Assembly: GCA_023417935.1 (NCBI GenBank)
Contig: JAEZDY010000010.1
Coordinates: 1 to 64,000, forward strand
Direction of reading: 5' to 3'
Source of the DNA: Bacteroidota bacterium
GTDB lineage: Bacteria > Bacteroidota > Bacteroidia > Bacteroidales > Lentimicrobiaceae
DNA: 64,000 nt
Part shown: positions 25,975 to 33,561 of the stretch, in pieces
Layout of the letters: each line of letters begins with the position of its first letter
Position numbering within the stretch: position 1 is the first letter of the stretch
Translations under genes and position numbers: made by a program
The notes under the pieces: model-generated
What the model was told of the DNA's origin: nothing
What the model saw: only the letters and a program-made list of their open reading frames with translations
The model's database searches: none

Positions 25975-27663
25975 ATGGAGGACTCATTAAAAAGCAAGAC
26001 AAGTGCTTTTGAAACTGACGAAAATGTTACACACCTTCAAAATAAGCTTGCAGAGCTAGAGCAGCAAAATTATCTGTTAAGAGCCTCTGTTAAAGCACAT
26101 GAGGATATGGAAATACTCTATCGTGCTGTTACTGAACAGGCTAACGATGCCTTCTTTATCCATGATGTGCAGGGAAAGTTTCTTGAAGCCAGTAATCTGG
26201 CGTGTGATAACCTTGGTTATACAAGAGATGAATTGTTATCGATGCTTGTGACTGACATTGAAATGGATATCACCTTAGAAAATGGCTTGACTAAATGGAA
26301 TAGAATAGAACCTGGTCAAAGATTCACATCAGTAGGCCATCATAAGCGTAAAGATGGCACTATTTTTCCGGTTGAGGTAAAGTTTGGTTGCACCATATGG
26401 AAATCAAATAAGGTTTTCGTTGGATTTGTTCGCGATACAAGCGAACGCCAGAATGCTGAAGCAAAGATTATTGAGAGTGAAGAAAAGTTCAGGAGTTTCT
26501 TTGAAACATCCAATGTTGGAAAATCTATTACTATGGTAACGGCCGGAGAATTGTATGTAAATCAGGCATTCAGTGATATGTTAGGATATACACGTGAGGA
26601 ACTGCAAGGAAAAACATGGCAGGAAATAACACCACAGGAGGATCTTGAAGAAATAGGGAAAGTACTTAATCCGGTATTAAGTGGTGAAAAGGACACAATT
26701 AGAATCATAAAACGATATATCAGAAAAGATGGTACTTTTATATGGACAGATGTAAGTGGAAGGCTTAAACGCGATAAGGAAGGAATGCCTTTGTACTTTA
26801 TAACTACCATTATTGACATCTCGGAGAGGATGAAAGCCCGTCAAGATTTAGAAGTCCTTAATAATGAATTAGAAAACAGGGTAAAAGAGCGTACCAGTCA
26901 GCTAGAAACGGCTAATCATGAACTTGAGGCATTTACATACTCTGTTTCACATGATCTCCGGGCTCCGTTGCGAACAATAAATAGCTATGCGGGCTTGTTG
27001 ATTGATGACCATGCGGATCAATTGGATGAGAAGGGTAAAAGATTCCTTTTCGCAATCAAGAAAAGCGCCTCAAGAATGGATCGCTTGATTACTGATTTGC
27101 TGAACCTTTCGCAGGTTTCACGCTCAGAACTTATGCCTGAAATGGTTGATATGCGGGAGTTGGCCGAAACCCTTTATTACGAACTGACTACCGAGGAAGA
27201 ACGAAAAACTTTTAAGTTTGAACTAGAGGATTTACCTAAAGCGTACTGTGACGCTTCATTAATAAGGCAGGTATGGCAAAACCTTATTGGTAACGCTTTA
27301 AAATACAGTGCAAGGGCATCTTTAAAAAAGATCAAAATTTATGCGACTGAAGATAAAAATGATATCACCTATTACACTAAAGATTATGGTGCAGGTTTTG
27401 ATGAAAAGTACAAACATAAACTGTTTTTAGCCTTTCAACGCCTGCATAGAACTGATGAATTTACAGGTAATGGCATTGGTTTAGCAATAGTAAATCAGAT
27501 TATTAATCGCCATGGCGGTGTTGTGAATGCCTTCAGTGAGGTTGGGGAGGGTGCTACATTCAGTTTCACCTTAAAGAAGCCCGGTTATAATAAGCAGAGG
27601 AAATCGAAAAGTATTATTGAAATACCCCTAAGTGTTAAGAATGAGGTTCCTCCAGCACTCTAG
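25975..27663 (+). CDS. Soluble PAS-PAS sensor histidine kinase (intact paralogue)
   Basis: 562 residues. The N-terminal coiled coil (HLQNKLAELEQQNYLLRASV) is followed by PAS domains at ~48-160 and ~165-285, a linker helix, HisKA with SVSHDLRAPLRTI (His326) and an ATPase with NLIGNALKYS, KDYGAGFD and GNGIGLAIVNQIINRHGG. The first PAS, HisKA and ATPase regions closely resemble those of the broken kinase at 38089-40062, showing recent paralogy. No membrane segment and no adjacent regulator; probably signals to a receiver encoded elsewhere. The G2 box of this copy is GIGLAI; the paralogue has a stop there. Confidence 0.92.
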   Translation: MEDSLKSKTSAFETDENVTHLQNKLAELEQQNYLLRASVKAHEDMEILYRAVTEQANDAFFIHDVQGKFLEASNLACDNLGYTRDELLSMLVTDIEMDITLENGLTKWNRIEPGQRFTSVGHHKRKDGTIFPVEVKFGCTIWKSNKVFVGFVRDTSERQNAEAKIIESEEKFRSFFETSNVGKSITMVTAGELYVNQAFSDMLGYTREELQGKTWQEITPQEDLEEIGKVLNPVLSGEKDTIRIIKRYIRKDGTFIWTDVSGRLKRDKEGMPLYFITTIIDISERMKARQDLEVLNNELENRVKERTSQLETANHELEAFTYSVSHDLRAPLRTINSYAGLLIDDHADQLDEKGKRFLFAIKKSASRMDRLITDLLNLSQVSRSELMPEMVDMRELAETLYYELTTEEERKTFKFELEDLPKAYCDASLIRQVWQNLIGNALKYSARASLKKIKIYATEDKNDITYYTKDYGAGFDEKYKHKLFLAFQRLHRTDEFTGNGIGLAIVNQIINRHGGVVNAFSEVGEGATFSFTLKKPGYNKQRKSKSIIEIPLSVKNEVPPAL

Positions 27664-27712
27664 GCATCAAAACGTCCTCACCGGGTTTCAGCTGAAGTGA
27701 GGTTGGTAGATT

Positions 27713-27922
27713 CTAAGCAAACAACCCCCACTGCAATGGATCATTTCCATAATTAATTGTATTCTGTGCTTTCGCATAGTTATATTCCATAACCTCATCA
27801 CCATCATCAACAAGCACGGACACCAGTTTGCCACTAGTGGGGTCTTGAAGCACTGTTACTATGCATTGAGAGTTTTTATAGTCAACTGTTAATAAACTGC
27901 CTAATATACCTATTGAGTTCAT
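27713..27922 (-). CDS. Small hypothetical protein (69 aa)
   Basis: A 69-residue frame, convergent with the PAS kinase (49-base gap). It is rich in beta-type sequence with an acidic centre (VLVDDGDEVMEY) and ends in WGLFA. Codon use is like that of neighbouring genes. No family recognised, no signal peptide and no promoter match upstream. It may be real or chance. Confidence 0.5.
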   Translation of the reverse strand: MNSIGILGSLLTVDYKNSQCIVTVLQDPTSGKLVSVLVDDGDEVMEYNYAKAQNTINYGNDPLQWGLFA

Positions 27923-28113
27923 ATTGTAGATTTCTGTTTAGAATGTTGATCTGACCTTCAGACTATAATACAACACAGATTATTATATAATGTTGACAAA
28001 ATGTTACATAATCTGCACTTTTTTTAAAAAATTCACTCTAATTGTCTTACTTCGACCAAATTCAAAACAAAAGTTATAGACTATTTCGCGCTTAACATTT
28101 GATTAACAATGTG

Positions 28114-28620
28114 TTAAGAAGAATGTTTGCTGCTCAGAAGGTCATCAAGATTTTGTAGCCCTGCTGTAAATCCTTCCTGGAAGCCCATTTGAAGATACCT
28201 ATCGAGGTCAGTTTGTTGTTCGAAGTCAATTTCTATGTTCACCAGTGTACCATTCAAGGTCTCAGTAAAGCCAACATTCCATGATGATTGAGGAAAATCA
28301 GTGTTAATATTACCCTGTTCATCAGTAAATGCATCGTGACCAATGAAGCCCCTTAGAGGCGTTACTGACTGGTAATCGGCACGTGCCCATGACTCGGCTC
28401 CGTCAGGTCCTACCATAGCATAGAGCCAATAGCCACCTTCACGAAAATCCATTTCCTTTGTTCTTGCCTGCCAGGGCTTTGGTGCCCACCATTTATCAAG
28501 TATATCACTGTTTGTCCATGCGTCCCATATCGTTTGAAGTGGGGCTGAGAACTCATGTTCTACAATAACTTTACTATTATCTCTGTCAATATTAAATGAC
28601 TTTTGAAGACTGGTTTTCAT
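28114..28620 (-). CDS. SRPBCC/AHSA1-family protein
   Basis: 168 residues from Met at 28620; a longer frame to 28659 adds a hydrophobic run (ILLFNININL) that looks non-coding. The START/Bet v1-like fold is shown by VEHEFSAPLQTIWDAWT near the start, the strand WWAPKPWQARTKEMDFREGG and the C-terminal helix MGFQEGFTAGLQNLDDLL, which match the activator of Hsp90 ATPase homologue (AHSA1/YndB) family. Members bind hydrophobic ligands or have no known activity. It is divergent from the cbpA chaperone gene, which may be coincidence. Confidence 0.85.
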   Translation of the reverse strand: MKTSLQKSFNIDRDNSKVIVEHEFSAPLQTIWDAWTNSDILDKWWAPKPWQARTKEMDFREGGYWLYAMVGPDGAESWARADYQSVTPLRGFIGHDAFTDEQGNINTDFPQSSWNVGFTETLNGTLVNIEIDFEQQTDLDRYLQMGFQEGFTAGLQNLDDLLSSKHSS

Positions 28621-28708
28621 GAGATTTATATTTATGTTAAACAATAATATCGAGCGCATTAAAGCAATTCATAAGTGATTTAAACAACTGGGATGTTATT
28701 TAGGTTGT

Positions 28709-28770
28709 TGAGTTCAAGGTTGGTCAAGGGGTTCAAAGGCTACAAGAGTTTAAAATTGTTCAAAGGGTTC
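28709..28770. repeat. Degenerate GTTCAAGG repeats
   Basis: Several GTTCAAGG/GTTCAAAGG/GTCAAGG motifs lie in the cbpA leader, the reverse complement of the TTGAAC-type repeats at 1735-1853. The longest reading frame through this stretch is not believed to be coding. Confidence 0.55.
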
Positions 28771-28835
28771 ATATGGGATAGGGGATGTATTTTGATTGCA
28801 ACAATACACAATACATTTCTGTTTTTATTCTCAAA

Positions 28836-28903
28836 AAGACCCTTATTCAAATGGTTTTCATTGATTATTAAGACCCTTATTCAAATGGCTTTCATTGATT
28901 ATT
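28836..28903 (+). repeat. 34-bp tandem duplication of the cbpA start
   Basis: 28836-28869 and 28870-28903 are identical at 33 of 34 bases. Each copy contains an ATG and the next five codons. The upstream copy therefore makes a mini-frame M-V-F-I-D-Y-stop ending right before the second copy, whose ATG at 28885 starts the chaperone. Confidence 0.9.
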
Positions 28904-29790
28904 ACAAAGTTCTTGGCGTTGATAAGAAGGCAACGGTTAAAGATATTAAAGCAGCATACCGTAAGCTGGCTCGCAAGTATCATCCCGACCTCAATCCCAA
29001 TGACGCTGAGGCAAAGCGAAAGTTTCAGGAAATTAATGAAGCACATGAAGTGCTGAGTGATCCAGCGAAGAGGAAGAAATATGATCAATATGGAAAGGAC
29101 TGGAAGCATGCTGACCAATTTGAAGGCGCAAGGCAGTCGCAGAGACAATCAACTCAATATGGACAACAATCAGCCGGCGGATGGACAGACTTCGGAGGTT
29201 CAACAGGGGGTAGCGGATTCTCTGATTTCTTCGAGTCATTCTTTGGTGCCGGGACGGGTGCCGGGAGAGGCAGGCAGGTAAAATTCAGTGGCGAAGATTA
29301 TAATGCTGAATTGAAACTTGAACTTGAAGATATCCTGAAATCGCATAAGCAGACACTTACCGTAAACGGGAAGAAAATAAGGATGACCATCCCAGCCGGT
29401 ATTGAGAATGGTCAAACCATAAAGATTGCCGGTCATGGAGGTGAAGGCATTAATGGTGGGCCAAATGGCGATTTGTATATCACTTTCTCGGTAGCTAATC
29501 ATTCTAGATTCAAAAGATCAAAAAATGACTTGTATCTCAATGTTGAAATCGATCTTTATACTGCAGTACTCGGGGGTGAAATCACAGTTGATATGCTCGA
29601 TGGAAAAGTTAAACTCAACGTAAAGCCTGAAACCCAGAATGGGAGCAAGATCAAGTTAAAAGGGAAAGGTATGCCGGTATACAAAAGCGAAGGTGAATAT
29701 GGTGACTTGTATATTACCTTTTCAGTCAAACTACCAACCAATCTCACGGAAAAAGAAAAAGATTTGTTTACTCAATTATCGAAGTTGTAA
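28885..29790 (+). CDS. cbpA: DnaJ-like co-chaperone CbpA
   Basis: 301 residues from Met at 28885, where the J domain begins directly (FIDYYKVLGVDKKATVKDIK, HPD in RKYHPDLNPND). A Gly/Phe-rich linker follows (~95-130, GGSTGGSGFSDFFESFFGAG), then two C-terminal client-binding beta domains (~145-300; MTIPAGIENGQTIKIAGHGG, GDLYITFSV twice). The zinc-finger domain of DnaJ is absent, so it is the CbpA type. It stimulates DnaK ATPase and delivers clients. A longer frame to 28693 is rejected: it runs through repeats, and the start region is tandemly duplicated. The cbpM gene follows at once, as in other bacteria. Confidence 0.95.
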   Translation: MAFIDYYKVLGVDKKATVKDIKAAYRKLARKYHPDLNPNDAEAKRKFQEINEAHEVLSDPAKRKKYDQYGKDWKHADQFEGARQSQRQSTQYGQQSAGGWTDFGGSTGGSGFSDFFESFFGAGTGAGRGRQVKFSGEDYNAELKLELEDILKSHKQTLTVNGKKIRMTIPAGIENGQTIKIAGHGGEGINGGPNGDLYITFSVANHSRFKRSKNDLYLNVEIDLYTAVLGGEITVDMLDGKVKLNVKPETQNGSKIKLKGKGMPVYKSEGEYGDLYITFSVKLPTNLTEKEKDLFTQLSKL

Positions 29791-29793
29791 GTG

Positions 29794-30087
29794 ATGAAAA
29801 CGAGAAGAAATTTAGTTTCCATTGAAGATTTCTGCAACAGCTATAATGTTGAGCTATCCTTTATACATACTTTGAACGAAACCGGCCTTATTGAAGTTAA
29901 AGATGTGGAAGAGAATCTTTATGTTGACATCGGGCAATTACACCAACTGGAAAGAATAGTAAGGCTGCACCATGATTTAGAAATAAATCTGGAAGGAATT
30001 GAGACCATTATTCATCTTCTTCACCGAATTAATGGATTACAAGATGAGATAACGCAACTCAGGAAAAGACTAGAGCTATATGAATGA
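29794..30087 (+). CDS. cbpM: Chaperone modulator CbpM
   Basis: 97 residues with a MerR-like helical start (ISVEDFC-type: VSIEDFCNSYNVELSFIHTL), then GLIEVKDVEENLYVD and a C-terminal helix LQDEITQLRKRLELYE. CbpM binds the J domain of CbpA and blocks its action. It lies 3 bases after the cbpA stop; a GTG three bases earlier is an alternative start. The operon arrangement supports the assignment. Confidence 0.9.
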   Translation: MKTRRNLVSIEDFCNSYNVELSFIHTLNETGLIEVKDVEENLYVDIGQLHQLERIVRLHHDLEINLEGIETIIHLLHRINGLQDEITQLRKRLELYE

Positions 30088-30185
30088 GATTATCTGCTTG
30101 TTTCCAAGGTCTCTAAAAAGCACTCATTATTAAATGAACAAGTTATTCCTTTAACGGTTAAATGTACCCGAAATATATACAGGAC

Positions 30186-30335
30186 GTAAATCTATTAATG
30201 ATACGACACCGTAAATCTAACGATACCACGCCGTAAATCTAATAATACCAGGAAGTAAATCTAATAATACCAGTAAGTAAATCTAATAATACCAGGAAGT
30301 AAATCTATAAAATATCAAACCAGGAAGTAAATCTA
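30186..30335 (+). repeat. 22-bp tandem repeat array upstream of the His-rich protein
   Basis: Seven copies of GTAAATCTA start at 30186, 30211, 30233, 30255, 30277, 30299 and 30327. The middle five have an exact 22-bp period with the unit ACCAGGAAGTAAATCTAATAAT. The last copy ends four bases before the ATG at 30339, so the leader of that gene is made of the array. Confidence 0.85.
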
Positions 30336-30338
30336 TAA

Positions 30339-30821
30339 ATGAAACCAACAATACTAATGGCCCTGTTGACCTTATTGGTTACAGGACTTTATGCTCAGGT
30401 TGAGCATTTACATGAAGATCACGAACATCACGACCATAAGAATGAGATTGCATTATCAAACGGACCGGCTTGGTTTCTGCATGAAAAAGAACTGGCATTT
30501 GGCGTTCATTTTCATTACCTGAGATCAATTCATGATAGCAGGTTTAGTATGGGGATTGCCTATGAAAGGATCTTTGATGATCATGGTCATAATACCATTG
30601 GCCTGGCTTCTAATTACAGGATAACTGAATATTTAAACTTTAGCATTTCACCCGGTGTGGCTTTTGAAGATAATAATGGAGAGCCAAAACTCGCAATACA
30701 TTTTGAAACATCCTATGATTTCCCCCTGGGATCTTTCCATCTCGGCCCGGCATTTGACTTTGCCTGGGATACTGAGGATAGCCACATAAGCGTTGGGCTG
30801 CATATTGGGTATGGGTTTTAA
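30339..30821 (+). CDS. Small outer-membrane barrel protein with His-rich N-terminus
   Basis: 160 residues. A signal peptide (MKPTILMALLTLLVTGLYAQ) precedes a short metal-binding-like segment with seven His in sixteen residues (VEHLHEDHEHHDHK). The rest alternates in beta-barrel fashion (FGVHFHYLRSIHDSRFSMGI, ISPGVAFEDNNGEP, then a terminal VGLHIGYGF), typical of an eight-stranded outer-membrane barrel. His residues recur through the strands. It may bind or sense zinc, copper or nickel at the cell envelope; this is inference. It stands alone, with a 22-bp repeat array as leader. Confidence 0.8.
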   Translation: MKPTILMALLTLLVTGLYAQVEHLHEDHEHHDHKNEIALSNGPAWFLHEKELAFGVHFHYLRSIHDSRFSMGIAYERIFDDHGHNTIGLASNYRITEYLNFSISPGVAFEDNNGEPKLAIHFETSYDFPLGSFHLGPAFDFAWDTEDSHISVGLHIGYGF

Positions 30822-30897
30822 TGCCCATCCAGCCTCATGAAAATCGCTAATTAACAAGTCCCGCTTTCTAAGCTTTATTAATTTCCCTGAATGTGTC

Positions 30898-31860
30898 CTA
30901 AGCCTTACTTATTGCTTTAATATAAATATTTAGAAACATCTTAAACCAAGGCAGTTTTACCAATAATGACCGGTAAATGATTATCCCTGAAGCAGCGCAT
31001 GCTACACCAAGGATAACGTCAATAACATAATGATGACTTGAATAAACCGCTGCAAACCATATACCTGTCATAAAAAGAACCAGCAACCATATAACTTTAC
31101 CTACCCTGGCCACTAAACCGTAATAGAGTACAACTACAGGATAGGCGCAGTGCAGTGATGGCACAGCAGCGAAAACATTTGAATTACGGGCATAAAGAGA
31201 ACCAAATACTGGGATACCCAGTAACTCATCAAACCGCTCAAAGCCTGCTGTATTTCCCGGAATACCTGCTTTAAATTCAAAACCATATAAATCAACATAC
31301 CAGGGAGGAGCAGCAGGGTAAAGGTAGTAGCCTATAAATCCTAATATATTTACAAGCAAAAATGTGAGTGCGAAGTCCAAATAAAGCGCTTTGTTCTTGA
31401 AATACAGGTATATACCAAAGGCTATTGGCACAGGCATCCAATTGAGATAGAAGAAAGCACTCAGAATATCAAGAGATACTGTGTGGTTTACAGAGAAGTA
31501 TTCATTGGGTATAACTGCTACTCCTTCATTCACAAAACCAAAAAGCCGTTTTTCATGGAAGTATATCTGTGAAATATCAACTTCGTTGAAAAGGTAATTT
31601 GGGAACATCTTCATAATGTCATACAACATGGCAAATACAACAAAAACCGCGAGGGCCAGCATAAACCTACGGGTTTGGCTACTAATCCAGATAAAAAAGT
31701 TATAAATGATTAGTGTGATGTAGTGTTCGGGACCTAAAACCGAAAATTGGTAAATCAGTAAAAGATATAATACTGATATTGCCAGAGTAATAATACAGGT
31801 ATTCGAAACACGATTCATAGTTATAGTGTACAATATATCTTCAGCCTTTGAGCTTATCAC
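30898..31860 (-). CDS. PAP2-family phosphotransferase, likely inositol phosphoceramide synthase
   Basis: 320 residues with about eight membrane helices. PAP2 motifs C2 and C3 are present: AAVPSLHCAYPVVV and SSHHYVIDVILG, with the catalytic His pair. This pattern (xPSLHxxxP and HHxxxDxxxG) is shared by AUR1-like inositol phosphoceramide synthases, which move phosphoinositol from phosphatidylinositol to ceramide. It is the last gene of the inositol-lipid run and overlaps the CDP-alcohol transferase by 20 bases, a context matching the inositol-lipid locus known in Bacteroides thetaiotaomicron. A simple phosphatidate phosphatase role is the alternative. Confidence 0.82.
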   Translation of the reverse strand: MISSKAEDILYTITMNRVSNTCIITLAISVLYLLLIYQFSVLGPEHYITLIIYNFFIWISSQTRRFMLALAVFVVFAMLYDIMKMFPNYLFNEVDISQIYFHEKRLFGFVNEGVAVIPNEYFSVNHTVSLDILSAFFYLNWMPVPIAFGIYLYFKNKALYLDFALTFLLVNILGFIGYYLYPAAPPWYVDLYGFEFKAGIPGNTAGFERFDELLGIPVFGSLYARNSNVFAAVPSLHCAYPVVVLYYGLVARVGKVIWLLVLFMTGIWFAAVYSSHHYVIDVILGVACAASGIIIYRSLLVKLPWFKMFLNIYIKAISKA

Positions 31861-32539
31861 GACTTTTCATAAGTCTGTTGATTGCAGTTATGTTTGACAG
31901 TATGGCAACCAGTACCATGGGTACTGTGAAAATAGCAATGGTTTCAATTACACTAAAGCCATCGAGGTAAAATTTTTGATTGCCACCTGTACATGTTGAA
32001 ACAACACCACAAATTATTCCCGATATACTTATTGCAATTATTCTTTCAGGGCGCTGCATTAAACCACCCTTACACTCCACACCCACACCTTCAGCACGTG
32101 CCCTCACATAACTTACCATCATAGAACCAATCAGGGCAATGAAGGCGAAAATTGAAGTCAACAGATAACTCTGAGCAACCAGATAATAACAAATACCAAA
32201 GAACATCAATAGTTCACTGTACCTATCAAGTACAGAATCATACAGCGCACCGAAACGGGATGACATGTTGCCTTTGCGTGCAACCTGGCCGTCGAGCAGA
32301 TCAAATAAACCTGCAAAGAGAATAAGTCCACTTCCCCAGCCCAGCCAGGAGAGGTCATCAGGATGACCAATTTCACCTCCAACAATGAAAACAACAACAG
32401 CTATTATGTTGATGATCAGTCCGGTTGTTGTTACTACATTGGGAGTTACCCCTGCTTTAACCATGAGGGTAACAACCGGATCAATGATTATGTAGATGAT
32501 TTTTTGTGCTTCGTCTCTTAGTTTCATAAATGTCACCAT
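31841..32539 (-). CDS. CDP-alcohol phosphatidyltransferase, likely phosphatidylinositol-phosphate synthase
   Basis: 232 residues, integral membrane protein. The full catalytic signature DG-x2-AR-x8-G-x3-D-x3-D is seen in LLDGQVARKGNMSSRFGALY followed by DSVLD. Family members join CDP-diacylglycerol to an alcohol phosphate. Next to an inositol-phosphate synthase and a PgpA-like phosphatase, the acceptor is most likely inositol-3-phosphate, giving phosphatidylinositol phosphate. Its ATG shares one base with the TAA of the upstream GtrA gene, so they are coupled. Phosphatidylglycerol-phosphate synthase is the alternative, but sequence around the site cannot decide. Confidence 0.88.
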   Translation of the reverse strand: MVTFMKLRDEAQKIIYIIIDPVVTLMVKAGVTPNVVTTTGLIINIIAVVVFIVGGEIGHPDDLSWLGWGSGLILFAGLFDLLDGQVARKGNMSSRFGALYDSVLDRYSELLMFFGICYYLVAQSYLLTSIFAFIALIGSMMVSYVRARAEGVGVECKGGLMQRPERIIAISISGIICGVVSTCTGGNQKFYLDGFSVIETIAIFTVPMVLVAILSNITAINRLMKSRDKLKG

Positions 32540-32952
32540 TAAACTTTTACTTTCTTATCAAAGTGGTTAATTACAAAAACAAACCTTCTTTGCATGGTAT
32601 AGTTGAAGGTCAACCCTATCATAAAAGCGGCAATAATCTTTGAAATGATGTAATTCAAATGCAATGAACCTGTAAGCAGGAATACTGCACCAATGTTCAA
32701 TAGAATACTTCCTCCCCATATTACAGTGTATCGGAAGGCTTGTTGATGGCGTGGGCCTGCAGCTTTGAACACCCAACGCCTGCCGAGTATAAAATTTGCA
32801 ATACCTCCAAGTAATGCACCTACTGATGCACTCAATAAATAACCCAAACCACATGCTTCCTTGAAGAAGATTGTGAAAGTGAAATCAACAAGTGTGGCAA
32901 TAATGGCTGAAAGTTGAAACCTGAATAAAAGGCTGAAGAACCGCTTTGTCAT
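32539..32952 (-). CDS. GtrA-family membrane protein
   Basis: 137 residues with four membrane helices: ~9-30 (FQLSAIIATLVDFTFTIFF), ~38-58 (SASVGALLGGIANFILGRRW), ~75-95 and ~105-122. The GtrA signature NFILGRRWVF and the C-terminal YTMQRRFVF are clear. GtrA proteins are thought to help flip lipid-linked sugars. Here it lies inside the inositol-lipid operon, so it may help move or mature inositol lipids; this is inference from position. Confidence 0.9.
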   Translation of the reverse strand: MTKRFFSLLFRFQLSAIIATLVDFTFTIFFKEACGLGYLLSASVGALLGGIANFILGRRWVFKAAGPRHQQAFRYTVIWGGSILLNIGAVFLLTGSLHLNYIISKIIAAFMIGLTFNYTMQRRFVFVINHFDKKVKV

Positions 32953-33048
32953 AATTTCATTGAATAATTAAATTAGCATCCGTTACTTGTGGTTAAGCAA
33001 TATCTACCTCAGTTACCCTCAATTACTATGTAAATAATTAACACCGGC

Positions 33049-33561
33049 TCAGAAATATCTTAATTCAGGCACTAAATACAGCAAACCATGTAATATCAGG
33101 TTCGCATAAACACCTGCAAGAATATCGTCAGCCATTACTCCGCTACCTCCTGGTAGTCTTTCAGCCTTTCTTATTCCAAAAGGCTTAAAGATATCAAAAA
33201 AACGGAATAGCACAAATGCCGATATAATAGCAAACCAACTTGTTCCTGTAAATAGAAGACTGATCCACATACCTGCAGCTTCATCGATCACTATTTTTGA
33301 GGGATCTTTACCCCAATCTCTTTCTGCAATGTTAGAGCCGATGGTACCTAATGTTGAAAAGAGAATTACCATTAGAATCAGCCACAAATCAGGATTTCCA
33401 GTAAACTTTAGAATCAGGATTGCCGGAAGCAATGCACCCAATGCACCGACTGTTCCCGGAGCTAGTGGGCTATATCCCAATCCCCCGAACGTTACAATTG
33501 CTTTCCAGAATATGTTAAATTCTTTAAAGGAAGTTGAGACACCTGCACTATTTATCCTCAT
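33049..33561 (-). CDS. pgpA: PgpA-family phosphatase, likely phosphatidylinositol-phosphate phosphatase
   Basis: 170 residues with three or four membrane helices. PgpA hallmarks are present: GLGYSPLAPGTVGAL at the start, IVIDEAAGMWISL in the middle and FRFFDIFKPFG, GGSGVMADDILAGVYAN at the end. The family removes phosphate from phosphatidylglycerol phosphate. In this cluster the substrate is more likely phosphatidylinositol phosphate, as established for the homologue in Bacteroides. It begins inside the 3' end of the inositol-phosphate synthase gene (14-base overlap), which strengthens the link. Confidence 0.9.
   Translation of the reverse strand: MRINSAGVSTSFKEFNIFWKAIVTFGGLGYSPLAPGTVGALGALLPAILILKFTGNPDLWLILMVILFSTLGTIGSNIAERDWGKDPSKIVIDEAAGMWISLLFTGTSWFAIISAFVLFRFFDIFKPFGIRKAERLPGGSGVMADDILAGVYANLILHGLLYLVPELRYF

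Noticed and set aside
28693..28884. N-terminal extension of CbpA
   Set aside because: The J domain begins at the ATG at 28885; the upstream part is intergenic repeat and a duplicated start.
30186..30335. Possible CRISPR array
   Set aside because: The units are contiguous 22-bp tandem repeats without unique spacers, and no cas genes are near.
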